Origin: CAVRAZ01 sp963719135
Lineage (GTDB): Bacteria; Pseudomonadota; Gammaproteobacteria; DSM-19610
Assembly (NCBI GenBank): GCA_963719135.1
Contig: CAVRAZ010000007.1
Coordinates: 472,415-536,414, forward strand
DNA length: 64,000 nucleotides
Direction: 5' to 3'
Shown here: positions 15,920 through 25,058 of the stretch, piece by piece
Layout: every line of letters begins with the position of its first letter
How positions within the stretch are numbered: the stretch's first letter is position 1
Made by a program: the position numbers and the translations under genes
Notes under the pieces: model-generated
Database searches by the model: none
What the model was told of the DNA's origin: nothing
What the model saw: the letters and a program-made list of their open reading frames with translations, nothing else

Positions 15920-17271
15920 ATTGTTCTCCTGCGCCGGTCGGCCACCCGGCGCTCCACGAACCCCGGAGGCAGGACCGGGCTGAGCCGGGTCTGCCCGGTG
16001 ATGGGGAGCCGCACGATGAAGGTGGCGCCCCCGCCCGGCGTTTCGCGCCCCTCGATGGTCCCGTGGTGGAACTCGATGGCCTGTCTCACCAGCGAGAGGC
16101 CGAGCCCGGTGCCTCCGGTCTTGGTCGTCACGTAAGGCTCGAAGATCCGGGCCCAGTCCTCGGAGGAGACTCCCGGTCCGTGATCGGCGATCGTCACCCG
16201 CACGCCCGCAATCCCGCCTTCCCTTTCTTCCTCGATGCCGATCGTGACCTCGAGACTCCCCGATTCCCGGCAGGCCTCCACCGCGTTGCGGATCAGGTTG
16301 CTGAATGCGCGATGCAGGGGATCGTAGTGCCCGATGATTCTGGGCGCCGCGGCGTCCACGCGGAGCATCGGTTGCATCGTGGCCGGGACCGAAGTCTTGA
16401 GGAGCTCGGCGAGCAGTTCCCCAAGATCGACCTCGGCGGCGGGCCCTTCCGGGAGCCGACCCAGGTTGGCGAATTCGCGGGCCAGCTGCTCCAAACGGGC
16501 CGTTTCGATTCGGAGAACCTCGAGCGCCTCGTTGGTCTCGGGCCCGCCCGCCTGTCCCTCCGGCCGGCCGATCGTCTTTTCCAGCTCTCCCACCGCGAAC
16601 CGGATCGGCGTCAGAGGGTTTTTCATCTCATGGGCAACCCGCCGGGCCACCTCGCGAAATGCCCGAAGCCGCTCCGATTCGAGCTCGGCGGCGCGGCCCT
16701 GCTGCAGGGCGGCCGCGGTATCGCGCAAGGCGGACCGGAGGACCCCGAACTCGGGGGCCCCGCCTTCGCCCTCGGCGGGCAGGGGCTCGTGACGCCGGAT
16801 CTTTTCCATCCAGCCGACCAGCTCGTCGGTGGGACGGCTTAACCCGCGCGCAATGGACCGGGCCAGGTACACCGCCGCGGTCAGGAGGAAGACGCCCAGG
16901 AGCGCAATGCCGACCGCCAGGGCAATGGCGCGGAGCCGGGCGTAGTGGAATCCGCTCTCGGAGCGGATCAGGGCCAGGTTGATCGCCTTGATGTGTTCGT
17001 CCAGGGCGGTGGACTCGCGAGGCGTGAGGGCGGCCCGATCGTTCTCCTGCCGCCTGGCGTTGAGCCGGGTCGAATCGAACGCCTCCAGCAGGGTCTGCCC
17101 GGTGACCCGAACGGTATCGAGGACGAATCGGCTGGAGCGGGCCGGATTGTACTGGAGCAGGCTCCAGACCCAGCCGGCGCTCAGGATCGCCGAGGGGGCG
17201 GCCCCGAGGAGGAGAAGCGCCAGAAGGATGCGATTGCGAAACGCCAGCCGGCGGAGAAAGCGGAAGGGCAC
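15916..17271 (-). CDS. NtrY-like sensor histidine kinase
   Basis: This 451-residue inner-membrane kinase has TM1 near residues 12-33 (ILLALLLLGAAPSAILSAGWVW), a periplasmic segment of about 90 residues and TM2 (ALAVGIALLGVFLLTAAVYLA). A HAMP-like linker follows, then the H-box RRVAHEMKNPLTPIR typical of NtrY/NtrB kinases, the N-box NLIRNAVEAC, DHGPGV and a GTGLGLSLV lid. It starts with GTG at 17271. It phosphorylates the sigma-54 regulator encoded next. The input signal is unknown; the adjoining outer-membrane genes suggest envelope status. The upstream gap of 190 bp to the divergent TonB gene holds promoters for both. Confidence 0.9.
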   Translation of the reverse strand: MPFRFLRRLAFRNRILLALLLLGAAPSAILSAGWVWSLLQYNPARSSRFVLDTVRVTGQTLLEAFDSTRLNARRQENDRAALTPRESTALDEHIKAINLALIRSESGFHYARLRAIALAVGIALLGVFLLTAAVYLARSIARGLSRPTDELVGWMEKIRRHEPLPAEGEGGAPEFGVLRSALRDTAAALQQGRAAELESERLRAFREVARRVAHEMKNPLTPIRFAVGELEKTIGRPEGQAGGPETNEALEVLRIETARLEQLAREFANLGRLPEGPAAEVDLGELLAELLKTSVPATMQPMLRVDAAAPRIIGHYDPLHRAFSNLIRNAVEACRESGSLEVTIGIEEEREGGIAGVRVTIADHGPGVSSEDWARIFEPYVTTKTGGTGLGLSLVRQAIEFHHGTIEGRETPGGGATFIVRLPITGQTRLSPVLPPGFVERRVADRRRRTI

Positions 17272-17461
17272 AGTCTTAAGTGTAGCCAGAGAGCCGGGGG
17301 ACCGGGCAGAGCGGAGCTCCCCCGGAGCATCTTATCTTCGGTCCCGAGGAGCCTTCCCGCCTCGGGAGGGGCTGCGATCTGCGGTGAGGCCGCGCCAGAT
17401 CGTGGCACCCATCCTGCGCGGGCATTGTAGCTTTCCACCGGAACGCATGCAGGGGAGGGAG

Positions 17462-20400
17462 ATGCGAGTCGTGTTGAGATACCGGATGCTCGTGACGATT
17501 CTCCTGGGGTCGCTGCCGCTGCTTCGGGTGGATTCCATCGCTGCCCAGTCCCTGACCACCGGCGCGCTCAAGGGCGCGGTCTACTCTGATCGCGGCGAAC
17601 CGCTCGGGGGTGCGGCCGTGACCATCGAGGATCGCGGCGGTGGCACGGTCCGGGAGCTCACCGCCCGAAACGATGGCTCGTTTTCCCTGCGGATGCTGTT
17701 GCCTGGGACCTACAATGTGCTGGTCGAAGTCGAGGGCTACCAGCCGGTCCGGCTCCGGGGTGTCCTGGTAACCAGCGGGAGTACGACCTCCGTTTCGGCC
17801 GAATTGGTGGAGCGGCCTCCCCCCATCATGTCGGTCACCGATATCGATCAGACCGGGACCGCCGCAGGGCAGGCCGGTCGGGTGGTTCTGGGTTCCGACC
17901 TCCATACCCTCGAATACCGCCAGGAAGGCACCGATTTCTCCCGGGATATGAGCCGCGTGGTCGCGCCGGTGGATGGTCGCTCCGGGTTCGCGCTGGCGGC
18001 CGGCGGCGTTCTGGGCCGGATGACCCGGGTCTATGAGGACGGGGTGCCCGAGATCCTGCTCCGTCATCCGGCCTTTGCCGGGGAACCGCTCTCCCTGACC
18101 GGATTACAGCGCGACGCGATCGCCCAGGCCCAGGTTTCCAATGCCGGGTTCGACGCCGAGTGGCGGGGGAACGCGGGTTCGGTGGTGTCCCTCATAACCC
18201 GCGCGGGGAGCGATCGGCTGGAGTTCGCCCCCTATGTCGCCGGCAGCAGCGCGAAGCTGGGAGGCAACCCGGCCCTGAATCCGGCCGACAGCGCGGGAAC
18301 CTCGCTGCTGGGCGGATTCACCCTCGGCGGGCCCATCAAGCGGGACACCGCGCAGTTTTTCCTCCAGGGCGGCTACCAATCGCTGGAGACCCCCTCGCCC
18401 TATCCCTGGATCGAGCCGGCCGGGGCAACCGAGGCCACCCCCCTGCGCGACGGGGTGCGGCAGGTTGCCCAGGACCACTACGGCACCGACGTCAGCGGCT
18501 CGGTCCTCCCGGCGGTGCGCACCTGGAAGGGCGGGGCCGGGTTAGGCGGGATCGATTGGCAGGCCGGCGGATCGTCCCATCTCTCGATCCGGGCCGGCGG
18601 CGGGACCTTCAAGGAGGAGAACCCGCTCCTCGGGAACGATGTGGGCAATGATGCCGGGGCCAGCCTCTCGGGGCGCGACCTCTCCGCCGCGGCATCCCTG
18701 ACTACCGTGGCCAAGGTGGCCAATGAGCTTCGGGTGGGGTTGTCCATGGCCCGCCGCGATTGGCGGGCCGCGGGCCTTCCCGAGACCCGGCTCACCGATC
18801 TGGGGGCCCGCTTCGGCGGGAATGCCGCCTTGCCCGGGCTGTTCGAATCCCAGCTGCTCAGCCTGAGCGATGCGATCCAGTTCGAACACAACAGCCACGC
18901 GCTCAAAGCCGGCCTCACGCTGGATTTCCGCACCTACAAGCAAACCTACCTGTACGGCTCCGCCGGTCGCTTTGTCTTCGGCGGGCTCGATCAGTTCGAC
19001 GGCGGGACCGGCGCGTTCTTCCGCGCCTCGGCGGGGATTGTCGATGCCAAGGTCTCGGCGCCCGAAATCGGGTTCTTCGTTCAGGATGACTGGGTGATCT
19101 CTCCGGGGTTCAACCTGCTCCTCGGACTTCGTTACGACACCCAGGTCCTCCCGAAGAATCTCCTGGTTGCGCCGGGACAATGGCGAAACCTGTCGGCGAT
19201 CCAGAGCGATTCGCTCCTCAAGGACAGAAAGGGCATCGAGCCGCGAGCTGGATTTCGGCTGACCCCCGGCTCCGATGGCACGGTCCTGATCCAGGGGAAT
19301 GTGGGGCTGTACGCGAGCAGCCTGGAGCTCAGTCAGTTCGCGGAAGCCATGATCAACTCCGCGCAGAATGTGCGGGTCACCCGCACTGCGGGAGCGGTGA
19401 CCTGGCCGTCTCCCTCGTCCGGCTCAGGAGCCACCAGACTCACCTTCTTCGGGGGTCCCGGAAAGTACCGGGCGCCCCGATCGTTGAAGGGGGATTTGTC
19501 GATCGTGAAGTCGTTCCCGGGCGGGCTCTCCCTCACGCTCGCGGGAAGCTACCAGCATACCGACTTTCTGTTGCGCCGGGCCGACGCGAATCTTGCTCCA
19601 TCGGCTTTCGGAGCGGCGCAGGACGGGCGACCGGTCTGGGGACCGCTGGCGCAGTATGGGAGCCTGGTCACCGCCATGCCCGGCCGCAATCGCCGGTTCG
19701 ACACTTTCGATATCGTTTCGGTGTTCTCCCCCAGCGGTTTCTCCGACTACTACGAGGCCAGTATCGGCCTCCACCGTCCCGTGGGGCGATCGTTCTCCTT
19801 CTCCGTGGATTACACGTTCTCCCGGACCCGCGACAATCTGGTCGGGTTGCTCGAGGCCGATCCAGCCGACCAGCTCTCGCCGTTTCCCGGCGGGATCAAC
19901 GGGCAGGACTGGGACGAAGGCAGATCCGACCTGGACGTGCCCCACCGGGTTTCGGCCGCACTCGAGTTCCGGAGCAGTGGAAGCCGTCCGATCGCCGTCG
20001 CCCTCCGTGGTCGCTACCGCTCGGGGCTGCCCTTTACACCTGGGTTCCGCAGCGGGGTCGATGTCAACGGAGACCTGGGAGGCAACAACGATCCGGTTGC
20101 GATCGATGCCGTCCAGAACCCGAGTGGATCGGGAGTGTACGCCTCCTGCGACCGGACCGGTGTGGGTGGGTTCGCCGCCCGAAACAGCTGTCGAGCCAGC
20201 GGGGTCGGGTCACTGGACGCCCGGGTGGCCATCCCGGTCCCCTTTGGCAATGGACCCGGTCGCCTCATGTTGACCCTTGAAGGGTTCAACCTCGTTGCCA
20301 GCACGACGGGCGTGGTGGATCGCGCCGCGCTCCTGATCGATCCGTCGGGAACGCTGTCGAACGATCTCTCGACCGGCGCCGTCCAGATCCCCTACGCGTC

Positions 20401-20479
20401 CAACCCGCAATTCGGCACCTTGTTGCGGAGAGGCGGAGAACCCCGGGTCGTCCGATTCGGTCTTCGAGTGGAGTACTGA
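17462..20479 (+). CDS. TonB-dependent receptor with carboxypeptidase-regulatory-like N-terminal domain
   Basis: This 1005-residue protein has a signal peptide ending at IAAQ, then a beta-sandwich (GALKGAVYSDRGEPLGGAAVTIED ... GTYNVLVEVEGYQPVRLRGV) of the CarboxypepD_reg type used by SusC-like and oar-like receptors, then plug and a very large barrel ending in VVRFGLRVEY. This architecture is frequent in Bacteroidota, Gemmatimonadota and Acidobacteriota receptors for oligosaccharides or peptides. The frame is open far upstream to 16979 under the kinase gene; AGGGGAGGG just before the ATG at 17462 and the signal peptide fix the start. A CCCGAGG/CCTCGGG hairpin (17343-17366) lies in the leader. 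A lipoprotein gene follows after one base. Confidence 0.9.
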   Translation: MRVVLRYRMLVTILLGSLPLLRVDSIAAQSLTTGALKGAVYSDRGEPLGGAAVTIEDRGGGTVRELTARNDGSFSLRMLLPGTYNVLVEVEGYQPVRLRGVLVTSGSTTSVSAELVERPPPIMSVTDIDQTGTAAGQAGRVVLGSDLHTLEYRQEGTDFSRDMSRVVAPVDGRSGFALAAGGVLGRMTRVYEDGVPEILLRHPAFAGEPLSLTGLQRDAIAQAQVSNAGFDAEWRGNAGSVVSLITRAGSDRLEFAPYVAGSSAKLGGNPALNPADSAGTSLLGGFTLGGPIKRDTAQFFLQGGYQSLETPSPYPWIEPAGATEATPLRDGVRQVAQDHYGTDVSGSVLPAVRTWKGGAGLGGIDWQAGGSSHLSIRAGGGTFKEENPLLGNDVGNDAGASLSGRDLSAAASLTTVAKVANELRVGLSMARRDWRAAGLPETRLTDLGARFGGNAALPGLFESQLLSLSDAIQFEHNSHALKAGLTLDFRTYKQTYLYGSAGRFVFGGLDQFDGGTGAFFRASAGIVDAKVSAPEIGFFVQDDWVISPGFNLLLGLRYDTQVLPKNLLVAPGQWRNLSAIQSDSLLKDRKGIEPRAGFRLTPGSDGTVLIQGNVGLYASSLELSQFAEAMINSAQNVRVTRTAGAVTWPSPSSGSGATRLTFFGGPGKYRAPRSLKGDLSIVKSFPGGLSLTLAGSYQHTDFLLRRADANLAPSAFGAAQDGRPVWGPLAQYGSLVTAMPGRNRRFDTFDIVSVFSPSGFSDYYEASIGLHRPVGRSFSFSVDYTFSRTRDNLVGLLEADPADQLSPFPGGINGQDWDEGRSDLDVPHRVSAALEFRSSGSRPIAVALRGRYRSGLPFTPGFRSGVDVNGDLGGNNDPVAIDAVQNPSGSGVYASCDRTGVGGFAARNSCRASGVGSLDARVAIPVPFGNGPGRLMLTLEGFNLVASTTGVVDRAALLIDPSGTLSNDLSTGAVQIPYASNPQFGTLLRRGGEPRVVRFGLRVEY

Positions 20480-20480
20480 T

Positions 20481-21449
20481 ATGCGCCGCGCCTTCGTTGC
20501 ACTCGCCCTGCTGACCGCCTGCAGCAACGCCGGTTCGGACCTGGGTCTCTCCCCCGGCGCCGTCAACACCATCAAGGTGCTGGTCTCCCTGGATCGCGAT
20601 GCGTCCGGGAGCTTGACGTCGGCCGATACGGTGTACGCAGGCGCTCGCCTTGTACTCAAGCCCTCCGCCGGCGGACAGGCGATCACCACCCAGCTCACCA
20701 ACCCGCTGGGACTCGCCTTCTTCGAAGGCGTCCCAGTCGGGAGCTACACAGTGACGGTCGACCCCACCTCGCTGGGAGACACCGTCAGCCTGGCGCAAAC
20801 CGACCCGCCGGTGGTGCTGTTGAGTGCCGGGCTCGATTCCGGGGCCACCGTGCTGGCCCAGCTCGCCTACTTTGCGCCTTCGATCCGTCAGGCCCGCCTC
20901 CTGCCCGCCGGCCGCCGGATTCTCGTGCGCGGTCTGGTGCTCGCCGGGGTCGGCTCATTCCGCGATACCACCGCTCACCTGCAGGACACCTCGGTCGCGA
21001 TTCGGCTGACCCGCGTGTCGTTACGAGGCGACCGTTCCGGGAATAGCCCTGGGGATACCGTGACGGTGATCGGGACGACCTCCACCCGAGCGGGACAGCC
21101 GACGCTCGATCAGGCGATCATCACCACGCTGGGGAATCGTCCCGCCCCGGTACCGTTCCCGGTTTCGACCGCCGTGGCCGCGTCGGCGATGAACGGCGTG
21201 CTCGATGCCGCCCTGGTGCAGATTACCGGGGCCGTGATCAGCGATACCGGGACGGTCGCGCCGGACTTCCGCGTCGTTGCCAGCGACGGCTCGGGCACCC
21301 TGACCATCCTCCTCGATTCGGAAGGCGGATTCAATACCTCGATCTTCCGCCCCGGCCGGACCGTCAACGCGCGAGGCGTCCTGGTCCCGACCGGAACAGG
21401 TCAGTGGCAGTTCAAGCCCAGAAACTCGGGAGACATCACCGCGTTTTGA
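20481..21449 (+). CDS. Putative lipoprotein partner of TonB receptor
   Basis: This 322-residue protein has a short lipoprotein signal (MRRAFVALALLTACSN; lipobox LTAC). The body appears to have two parts: an SpaA/Cna-like beta-sandwich with EF-hand-like DRDASGSLTSAD near residues 37-48 (LVLKPSAGGQAITTQLTNPLGLAFFEGVPVGSYTVTVDP), and a C-terminal OB-fold-like region (GRRILVRGLVLAG...GDTVTVIGTTSTRAGQPTLDQAIIT). The function is unknown. The one-base gap to the receptor indicates one operon, so a surface-exposed binding subunit is plausible by analogy with SusD-type partners, although it is not a SusD homologue. The 3' end overlaps the convergent SGNH gene by 14 bp. Confidence 0.65.
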   Translation: MRRAFVALALLTACSNAGSDLGLSPGAVNTIKVLVSLDRDASGSLTSADTVYAGARLVLKPSAGGQAITTQLTNPLGLAFFEGVPVGSYTVTVDPTSLGDTVSLAQTDPPVVLLSAGLDSGATVLAQLAYFAPSIRQARLLPAGRRILVRGLVLAGVGSFRDTTAHLQDTSVAIRLTRVSLRGDRSGNSPGDTVTVIGTTSTRAGQPTLDQAIITTLGNRPAPVPFPVSTAVAASAMNGVLDAALVQITGAVISDTGTVAPDFRVVASDGSGTLTILLDSEGGFNTSIFRPGRTVNARGVLVPTGTGQWQFKPRNSGDITAF

Positions 21450-22704
21450 GCAGCGGGAGAAGCGCCTCGACCTCGCCTTGGGCGATCAGGGCGCTCGCAA
21501 TGGGGAGGACGTGGTAGTCGAAATCGTTGTAGAGCCGGTCGGTCCCGTGGTAAGTCCGGAGCGCGGCCAGATTGTCGACGAACAGCCAGCCTTCCTGCGC
21601 CGCCAGGCCTCGCAACCCTTCATAGAGTCCGCCCTCCTCGCGAATCCCGCTCTCCAGTGAGAGCGGCAGCCGTCGCAGCGTTCGCTGGAGCGTGGAATCG
21701 ATGGGCGCGCGATCCACGAGCTGGTACGACGGGATAGGACTCATCACCAGGATCACCCCTGGATTCTCCGCCCTGGCCCGCCGCAGGAGTTCCCGCATCC
21801 GGCGGAGACTTTCTTCCCGGGCGTTGGGGAAATAATGGAAAAAGAGCTGCTGGTTCAGGAACTGTGCGCTGAAGGCGTCGGAGTATCCCACCAGCGGCTC
21901 GCGAGCGCGAAGCAAGTCGCGCATATAGTGAAAGACCGTCCAGGGTCCCTCCCCCTGGGAGCTGGCAAGCTGGCGGAGATCGGAGAACCGGAGATACGCC
22001 CGTCGCAGCCCGATGCGATCGAACAGGGTTCGGAACAGGGCCAGCACCGGGTCTCGCGAGGGAGGGTGGTGCGGATCCGCCAGGACATACCAGGTCGGTG
22101 GGGCGATTCGATAGCCCGAATCGCTCTTGACGAAATGGGGACGATCGTCGATCCGCAGCAGGTCGGCGAAATCATTCCCGGTGTACACGTTCATCACCAG
22201 CACCCTGGGGCCGTAAGGCCGGAGCACGGTGCGATACGCGAGGTAATCCTGGAGCGGAGAATACCGTCCCACTCCGTAGGCCAGGACCACGGCGGGAACC
22301 CCCATCGTCCGTAGCCCCTTCTCCATCATGCCGAAGTGGGTGTTGGGATTGGTCGCGCAGAGCTCGGTGTGGGAATCGCCGGTAACGGCGATTCGCAGCG
22401 CGGCGGAATCCGAAGTGGGTGCCCCTCGGGGCAGCCAGGTGCGGATCCCGTCTTCGTTTCGCTGATAGGTGATCTGCTGGCCGGTCGAGAACTCGGTGCA
22501 CCTGCCAAACTGGGGAACCCGGGTGACCGGGGCGGGCCGCCACCCGAGGTCGGCATCGCCGAATTCGGGGTCAGGAAGACGGAACCCGATGAGGCGAAGC
22601 GCCAGATCGAGCACGAGCAGCGTACCGAGAACGATCAGACCGTAGGTCGCGAGCAAGCGCAGGAGACGAACGAAACGAGACCGCCTGGGAGGCGCTGGAT
22701 TCAC
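21436..22704 (-). CDS. SGNH/GDSL hydrolase-like membrane-anchored protein
   Basis: This 422-residue protein has one N-terminal membrane anchor (LLATYGLIVLGTLLVLDLALRL) and an SGNH core: nucleophile Ser in VTGDSHTEL (about residue 110), the block II/III region AYGVGRYSPLQDYL and VLVMNVYTGNDFADL, and a late DYHVLPIAS that can supply the Asp-His pair. Such proteins usually add or remove acetyl groups on surface glycans in the periplasm. Its start overlaps the VanZ-like gene by four bases (ATGA), which itself is coupled to the lasso-peptide kinase. It is therefore the distal gene of the same transcriptional unit, though it may belong functionally to the polysaccharide genes. Confidence 0.75.
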   Translation of the reverse strand: MNPAPPRRSRFVRLLRLLATYGLIVLGTLLVLDLALRLIGFRLPDPEFGDADLGWRPAPVTRVPQFGRCTEFSTGQQITYQRNEDGIRTWLPRGAPTSDSAALRIAVTGDSHTELCATNPNTHFGMMEKGLRTMGVPAVVLAYGVGRYSPLQDYLAYRTVLRPYGPRVLVMNVYTGNDFADLLRIDDRPHFVKSDSGYRIAPPTWYVLADPHHPPSRDPVLALFRTLFDRIGLRRAYLRFSDLRQLASSQGEGPWTVFHYMRDLLRAREPLVGYSDAFSAQFLNQQLFFHYFPNAREESLRRMRELLRRARAENPGVILVMSPIPSYQLVDRAPIDSTLQRTLRRLPLSLESGIREEGGLYEGLRGLAAQEGWLFVDNLAALRTYHGTDRLYNDFDYHVLPIASALIAQGEVEALLPLLKTR

Positions 22705-23870
22705 GGGACCAGTCCAATCCGTTGAGCCACTCGATACCCGGCCCAGAGGCCGAGGACCGCGGCGCCAAGGACCAGCCAGGAAGGGAAGGGGGCCGTCCCG
22801 AGCATCGGTGCTGCGCCCAGCGAGATTCCCAGCATTACCGCCAGCAGCACCGGGCGGCCGCCGATGCCGGCGCCGGCGATCAGAAAGGTCCCCAGCGCCA
22901 GCAGAGCGGGCCAGACCGTGGGCCCGCGGGAAGCGGTGTAGGAGAATGGAAGAAATCCGGTCCAGAATTGTTCGGCGGCCAGGGTCACGGCTTCCCGTCG
23001 AATGCTGCCGTTCCCAACCGCTGCCTCCAGGGATCCCCGGGAGGACCTCACCTCCACTTCAACAGGTTTGCCGGCTCCGGTGGGCAGAGCATCCTGGATC
23101 CTGAGACTCGGGGGACGGAATCCCCAATCTGCCATGGCCAAACGCTGATACACGATGAGATCGCGTCCTTCCTGCCACAGGCTCATGTATTGGCGGGTTA
23201 CCCCCATGTATACCTCCAGAATCGCCGAGCGCTCCGATACCGGTGCGCCGGATTCTATGCTGGCCTTGAGGATGACGGTATCCGCCCGCGCAAGCCTCGT
23301 TGCGAGATCCGCGGATTGCGGAATCGCACCGTCAGGAAGCGAAGTGCCCTGGAGCATGACTTCGAGAACCTTCCCCGGGAACCGCGGCCGACCCGCAACT
23401 TCGGGACGATGCTCGGCCCACCATTCGTGATCCGTTCGAGGAATGGATGGTCGGATCAGGCGTGCCGCCGCGAGCCAGGAAAACGCCGTGAGCACTGCAA
23501 GGGTGGGGCCGATGGTTCGCCACCAGCGTGCCCTGGATGCCCAGCCGGCCACGATCGCTGTGCCCAGCAGGGTTCCACCGGTATTCGAGATCACGTCGAG
23601 GATTTCGGCGAAGCGGCCCGGGATCCATATCTGCGCGGTCTCTACCGCCGCACTGGCCAGGGCCCCGATGATCACGGCGCGCCGGATCGGGATTCCGGCC
23701 ATGCCAAGCCCGACGCCGAAGGGCACAAAGAGGACGATGTTCAGCAGGAAGTCCGCCGGGTGACAGCAAGGGGCCGGCTCGCTGGTGCGCGGTCCTGGCA
23801 GGAGCGTCAACAGGGCGATGGTGCAGCTCGCGATCAACACGACCGCCCAGCCGGTCTGGCGTCGCGCCAT
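22701..23870 (-). CDS. VanZ-like membrane protein with extracytoplasmic domain
   Basis: This 389-residue protein has a VanZ-type N-terminal half: four short membrane helices with CCHPADFLLNIVLFVPFGVGLG and ETAQIWIPGRFAEILDVISNTGGTLLG, the conserved D-x-x-x-N-x-x-G region. Residues about 160-300 form a soluble beta-rich domain reminiscent of LamG-like sandwiches, and three further helices close the C-terminus. VanZ itself gives low teicoplanin resistance by an unknown mechanism; fused forms are common near polysaccharide genes. Its ATG overlaps the kinase stop (TGATG), so translation is coupled to the lasso cluster. A role in immunity or surface attachment is speculative. Confidence 0.7.
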   Translation of the reverse strand: MARRQTGWAVVLIASCTIALLTLLPGPRTSEPAPCCHPADFLLNIVLFVPFGVGLGMAGIPIRRAVIIGALASAAVETAQIWIPGRFAEILDVISNTGGTLLGTAIVAGWASRARWWRTIGPTLAVLTAFSWLAAARLIRPSIPRTDHEWWAEHRPEVAGRPRFPGKVLEVMLQGTSLPDGAIPQSADLATRLARADTVILKASIESGAPVSERSAILEVYMGVTRQYMSLWQEGRDLIVYQRLAMADWGFRPPSLRIQDALPTGAGKPVEVEVRSSRGSLEAAVGNGSIRREAVTLAAEQFWTGFLPFSYTASRGPTVWPALLALGTFLIAGAGIGGRPVLLAVMLGISLGAAPMLGTAPFPSWLVLGAAVLGLWAGYRVAQRIGLVP

Positions 23871-24823
23871 CAGCCGCGATGCAGGTCGAGCAGGCAGGTC
23901 ACCGCCTCATTCAGCCGGCCGAAGTCCCGCACCAACCCAAGGGTTCTGATCTTTGCGGACCGACTCAAATCGGCGGCGCGATCCAGAAGCACCGCGGCCT
24001 CGGACCTTCCCAGGAGTGGTCCCAGTCTCGCATGGCGAACGAGGGCAAGCGCCGCCGCGCGCGGGTCAACCTCTTCGATCTGCACCGCTGGCAGGGCCGC
24101 ACCCCTTTGGATGGGGGCAAGAAAGTACACCGTATCCAGCGGCGTGGGTTCGTTGACCAGGGATTCCTCGGGCAGGTCGTGCGATTGAAGCTTGCCAAAC
24201 GTTCCCATGACGAACCTGGTATTCCCCGAACCGACCTGCCGGGTGGAATCCTCCCACATGCGGAGGCTGTGGACACCCGGCCGGGCTACCGCCGGCGCTC
24301 CCAGCTCGATGGGGAGAGTATCATCGGTGATCAGGCGAGCTCCTGCGCCGATCAGCGCGGAAGCCAGCGTCGATTTGCCGTGGAGCTTGGGCGCGAGAAA
24401 CGCAATCGCCTTCCCCCCCAGTTCCACCGCGCTCCCATGCAGGGCCAGTATTCCCTGAGCATGCATCGCCAGGGCGAGCACCCGCCCCAGGATATCGATC
24501 CGAACCGCTTCCCCGAACTGTTCCGGGGACCAGGGTCCGGCGGTGACCGGCGGACGGTGCCACACGATCCGGTCGCCACCATCCAGAATGTCGTAGACCC
24601 CCGTGTCATCGTAGCTGAGACGATACCCTGAACCGGTACGGAGATTGGAGACCGAGAATTCACCCCGAACCGGATCCGATCCCAGCACTTCGCCAGTGAG
24701 CTTGGGGGGTGGGTCATCGGTGATTTCCAGTTCCCAGGAGGGCCTGGTCGAGGAAATCTCGGGGAGATTGGGGAATTCCAGGGCAGACCGGAGGTATCCG
24801 CCCAGGACACGGTAGTCAGGCAC
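23870..24823 (-). CDS. HPr-kinase-like protein, probable lasso-peptide kinase
   Basis: This 317-residue protein resembles the HprK-type kinases that accompany some lasso clusters. An N-terminal beta-rich region of about 100 residues precedes a P-loop in AFLAPKLHGKSTLASALIGAG (Walker A AxxxxGKS), then LITDDTLPIEL with the acidic pair expected for Mg-ATP, and a helical C-terminus. In the paeninodin family such enzymes phosphorylate the C-terminal Ser of the precursor. The precursor encoded 67 bp upstream ends in GGGS, which matches that requirement. An ordinary metabolic HprK is unlikely because no HPr gene is near. It follows the precursor after a strong hairpin and is coupled to the VanZ-like gene by TGATG. 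The precise phospho-acceptor is inferred. Confidence 0.82.
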   Translation of the reverse strand: MPDYRVLGGYLRSALEFPNLPEISSTRPSWELEITDDPPPKLTGEVLGSDPVRGEFSVSNLRTGSGYRLSYDDTGVYDILDGGDRIVWHRPPVTAGPWSPEQFGEAVRIDILGRVLALAMHAQGILALHGSAVELGGKAIAFLAPKLHGKSTLASALIGAGARLITDDTLPIELGAPAVARPGVHSLRMWEDSTRQVGSGNTRFVMGTFGKLQSHDLPEESLVNEPTPLDTVYFLAPIQRGAALPAVQIEEVDPRAAALALVRHARLGPLLGRSEAAVLLDRAADLSRSAKIRTLGLVRDFGRLNEAVTCLLDLHRG

Positions 24824-24859
24824 GAAACGGGAAATTACCGGGGGGACAGCCTGGAAGGG

Positions 24860-24885
24860 ATGGGTGAGTCCACCGACTCACCCAT
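24860..24885 (-). terminator. Perfect stem-loop between lasso precursor and kinase genes
   Basis: ATGGGTGAGTC (24860-24870) and GACTCACCCAT (24875-24885) form an 11-bp perfect stem with a 4-base loop, 5 bp after the precursor stop codon. There is no T-tract. It could be a partial terminator or an mRNA-stabilising element that keeps precursor levels above those of the kinase, a common arrangement in RiPP operons. The role is inferred. Confidence 0.6.
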
Positions 24886-24890
24886 GGACA

Positions 24891-25058
24891 TCACGAACCG
24901 CCGCCGCTTGGCTCCGCTATGGTCGGAACGACCGCGCAACCCTTGATGTTCCCTCCGACGCCATAAATCGAACCGCCATCGCAGTCTGGCGCGCCAAATC
25001 CGTAAAGGGTGAGCTGGCGGAAGGTGCCGAATCGCTCGAGTCTAGGCTTCTGATACAT
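24891..25058 (-). CDS. Lasso peptide precursor
   Basis: The 55-residue product starts MYQKPRLERFGTFRQLT, matching the lasso leader signature YxxPxLxxxGxxxxxT; the Thr (residue 17) is expected at the penultimate leader position. Cleavage after Leu18 would give a core of 37 residues starting YGFGAPDCD, with ring-closing Asp at core position 9 (9-residue macrolactam) or 7. Starting at Gly20 instead puts Asp at position 8. The tail has a second Cys (core 23), so an internal disulfide is possible, and ends PSGGGS; the last Ser suits the kinase encoded downstream. The frame opens at TTG 25082, but GAGGAGG sits 5 bases before the ATG at 25058, which also starts the leader at the expected place. The cyclase, RRE protein, peptidase and kinase genes adjoin. 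Confidence 0.9.
   Translation of the reverse strand: MYQKPRLERFGTFRQLTLYGFGAPDCDGGSIYGVGGNIKGCAVVPTIAEPSGGGS

Noticed and set aside
16979..17461. Upstream extension of the TonB receptor frame by 161 residues
   Set aside because: It lies over the NtrY-like kinase gene on the other strand and lacks a signal peptide; the ribosome site and signal peptide place the start at 17462.
24860..24885. Classical Rho-independent terminator
   Set aside because: The stem is strong but no run of T follows on the coding strand and coupled genes lie downstream, so complete termination is not claimed.
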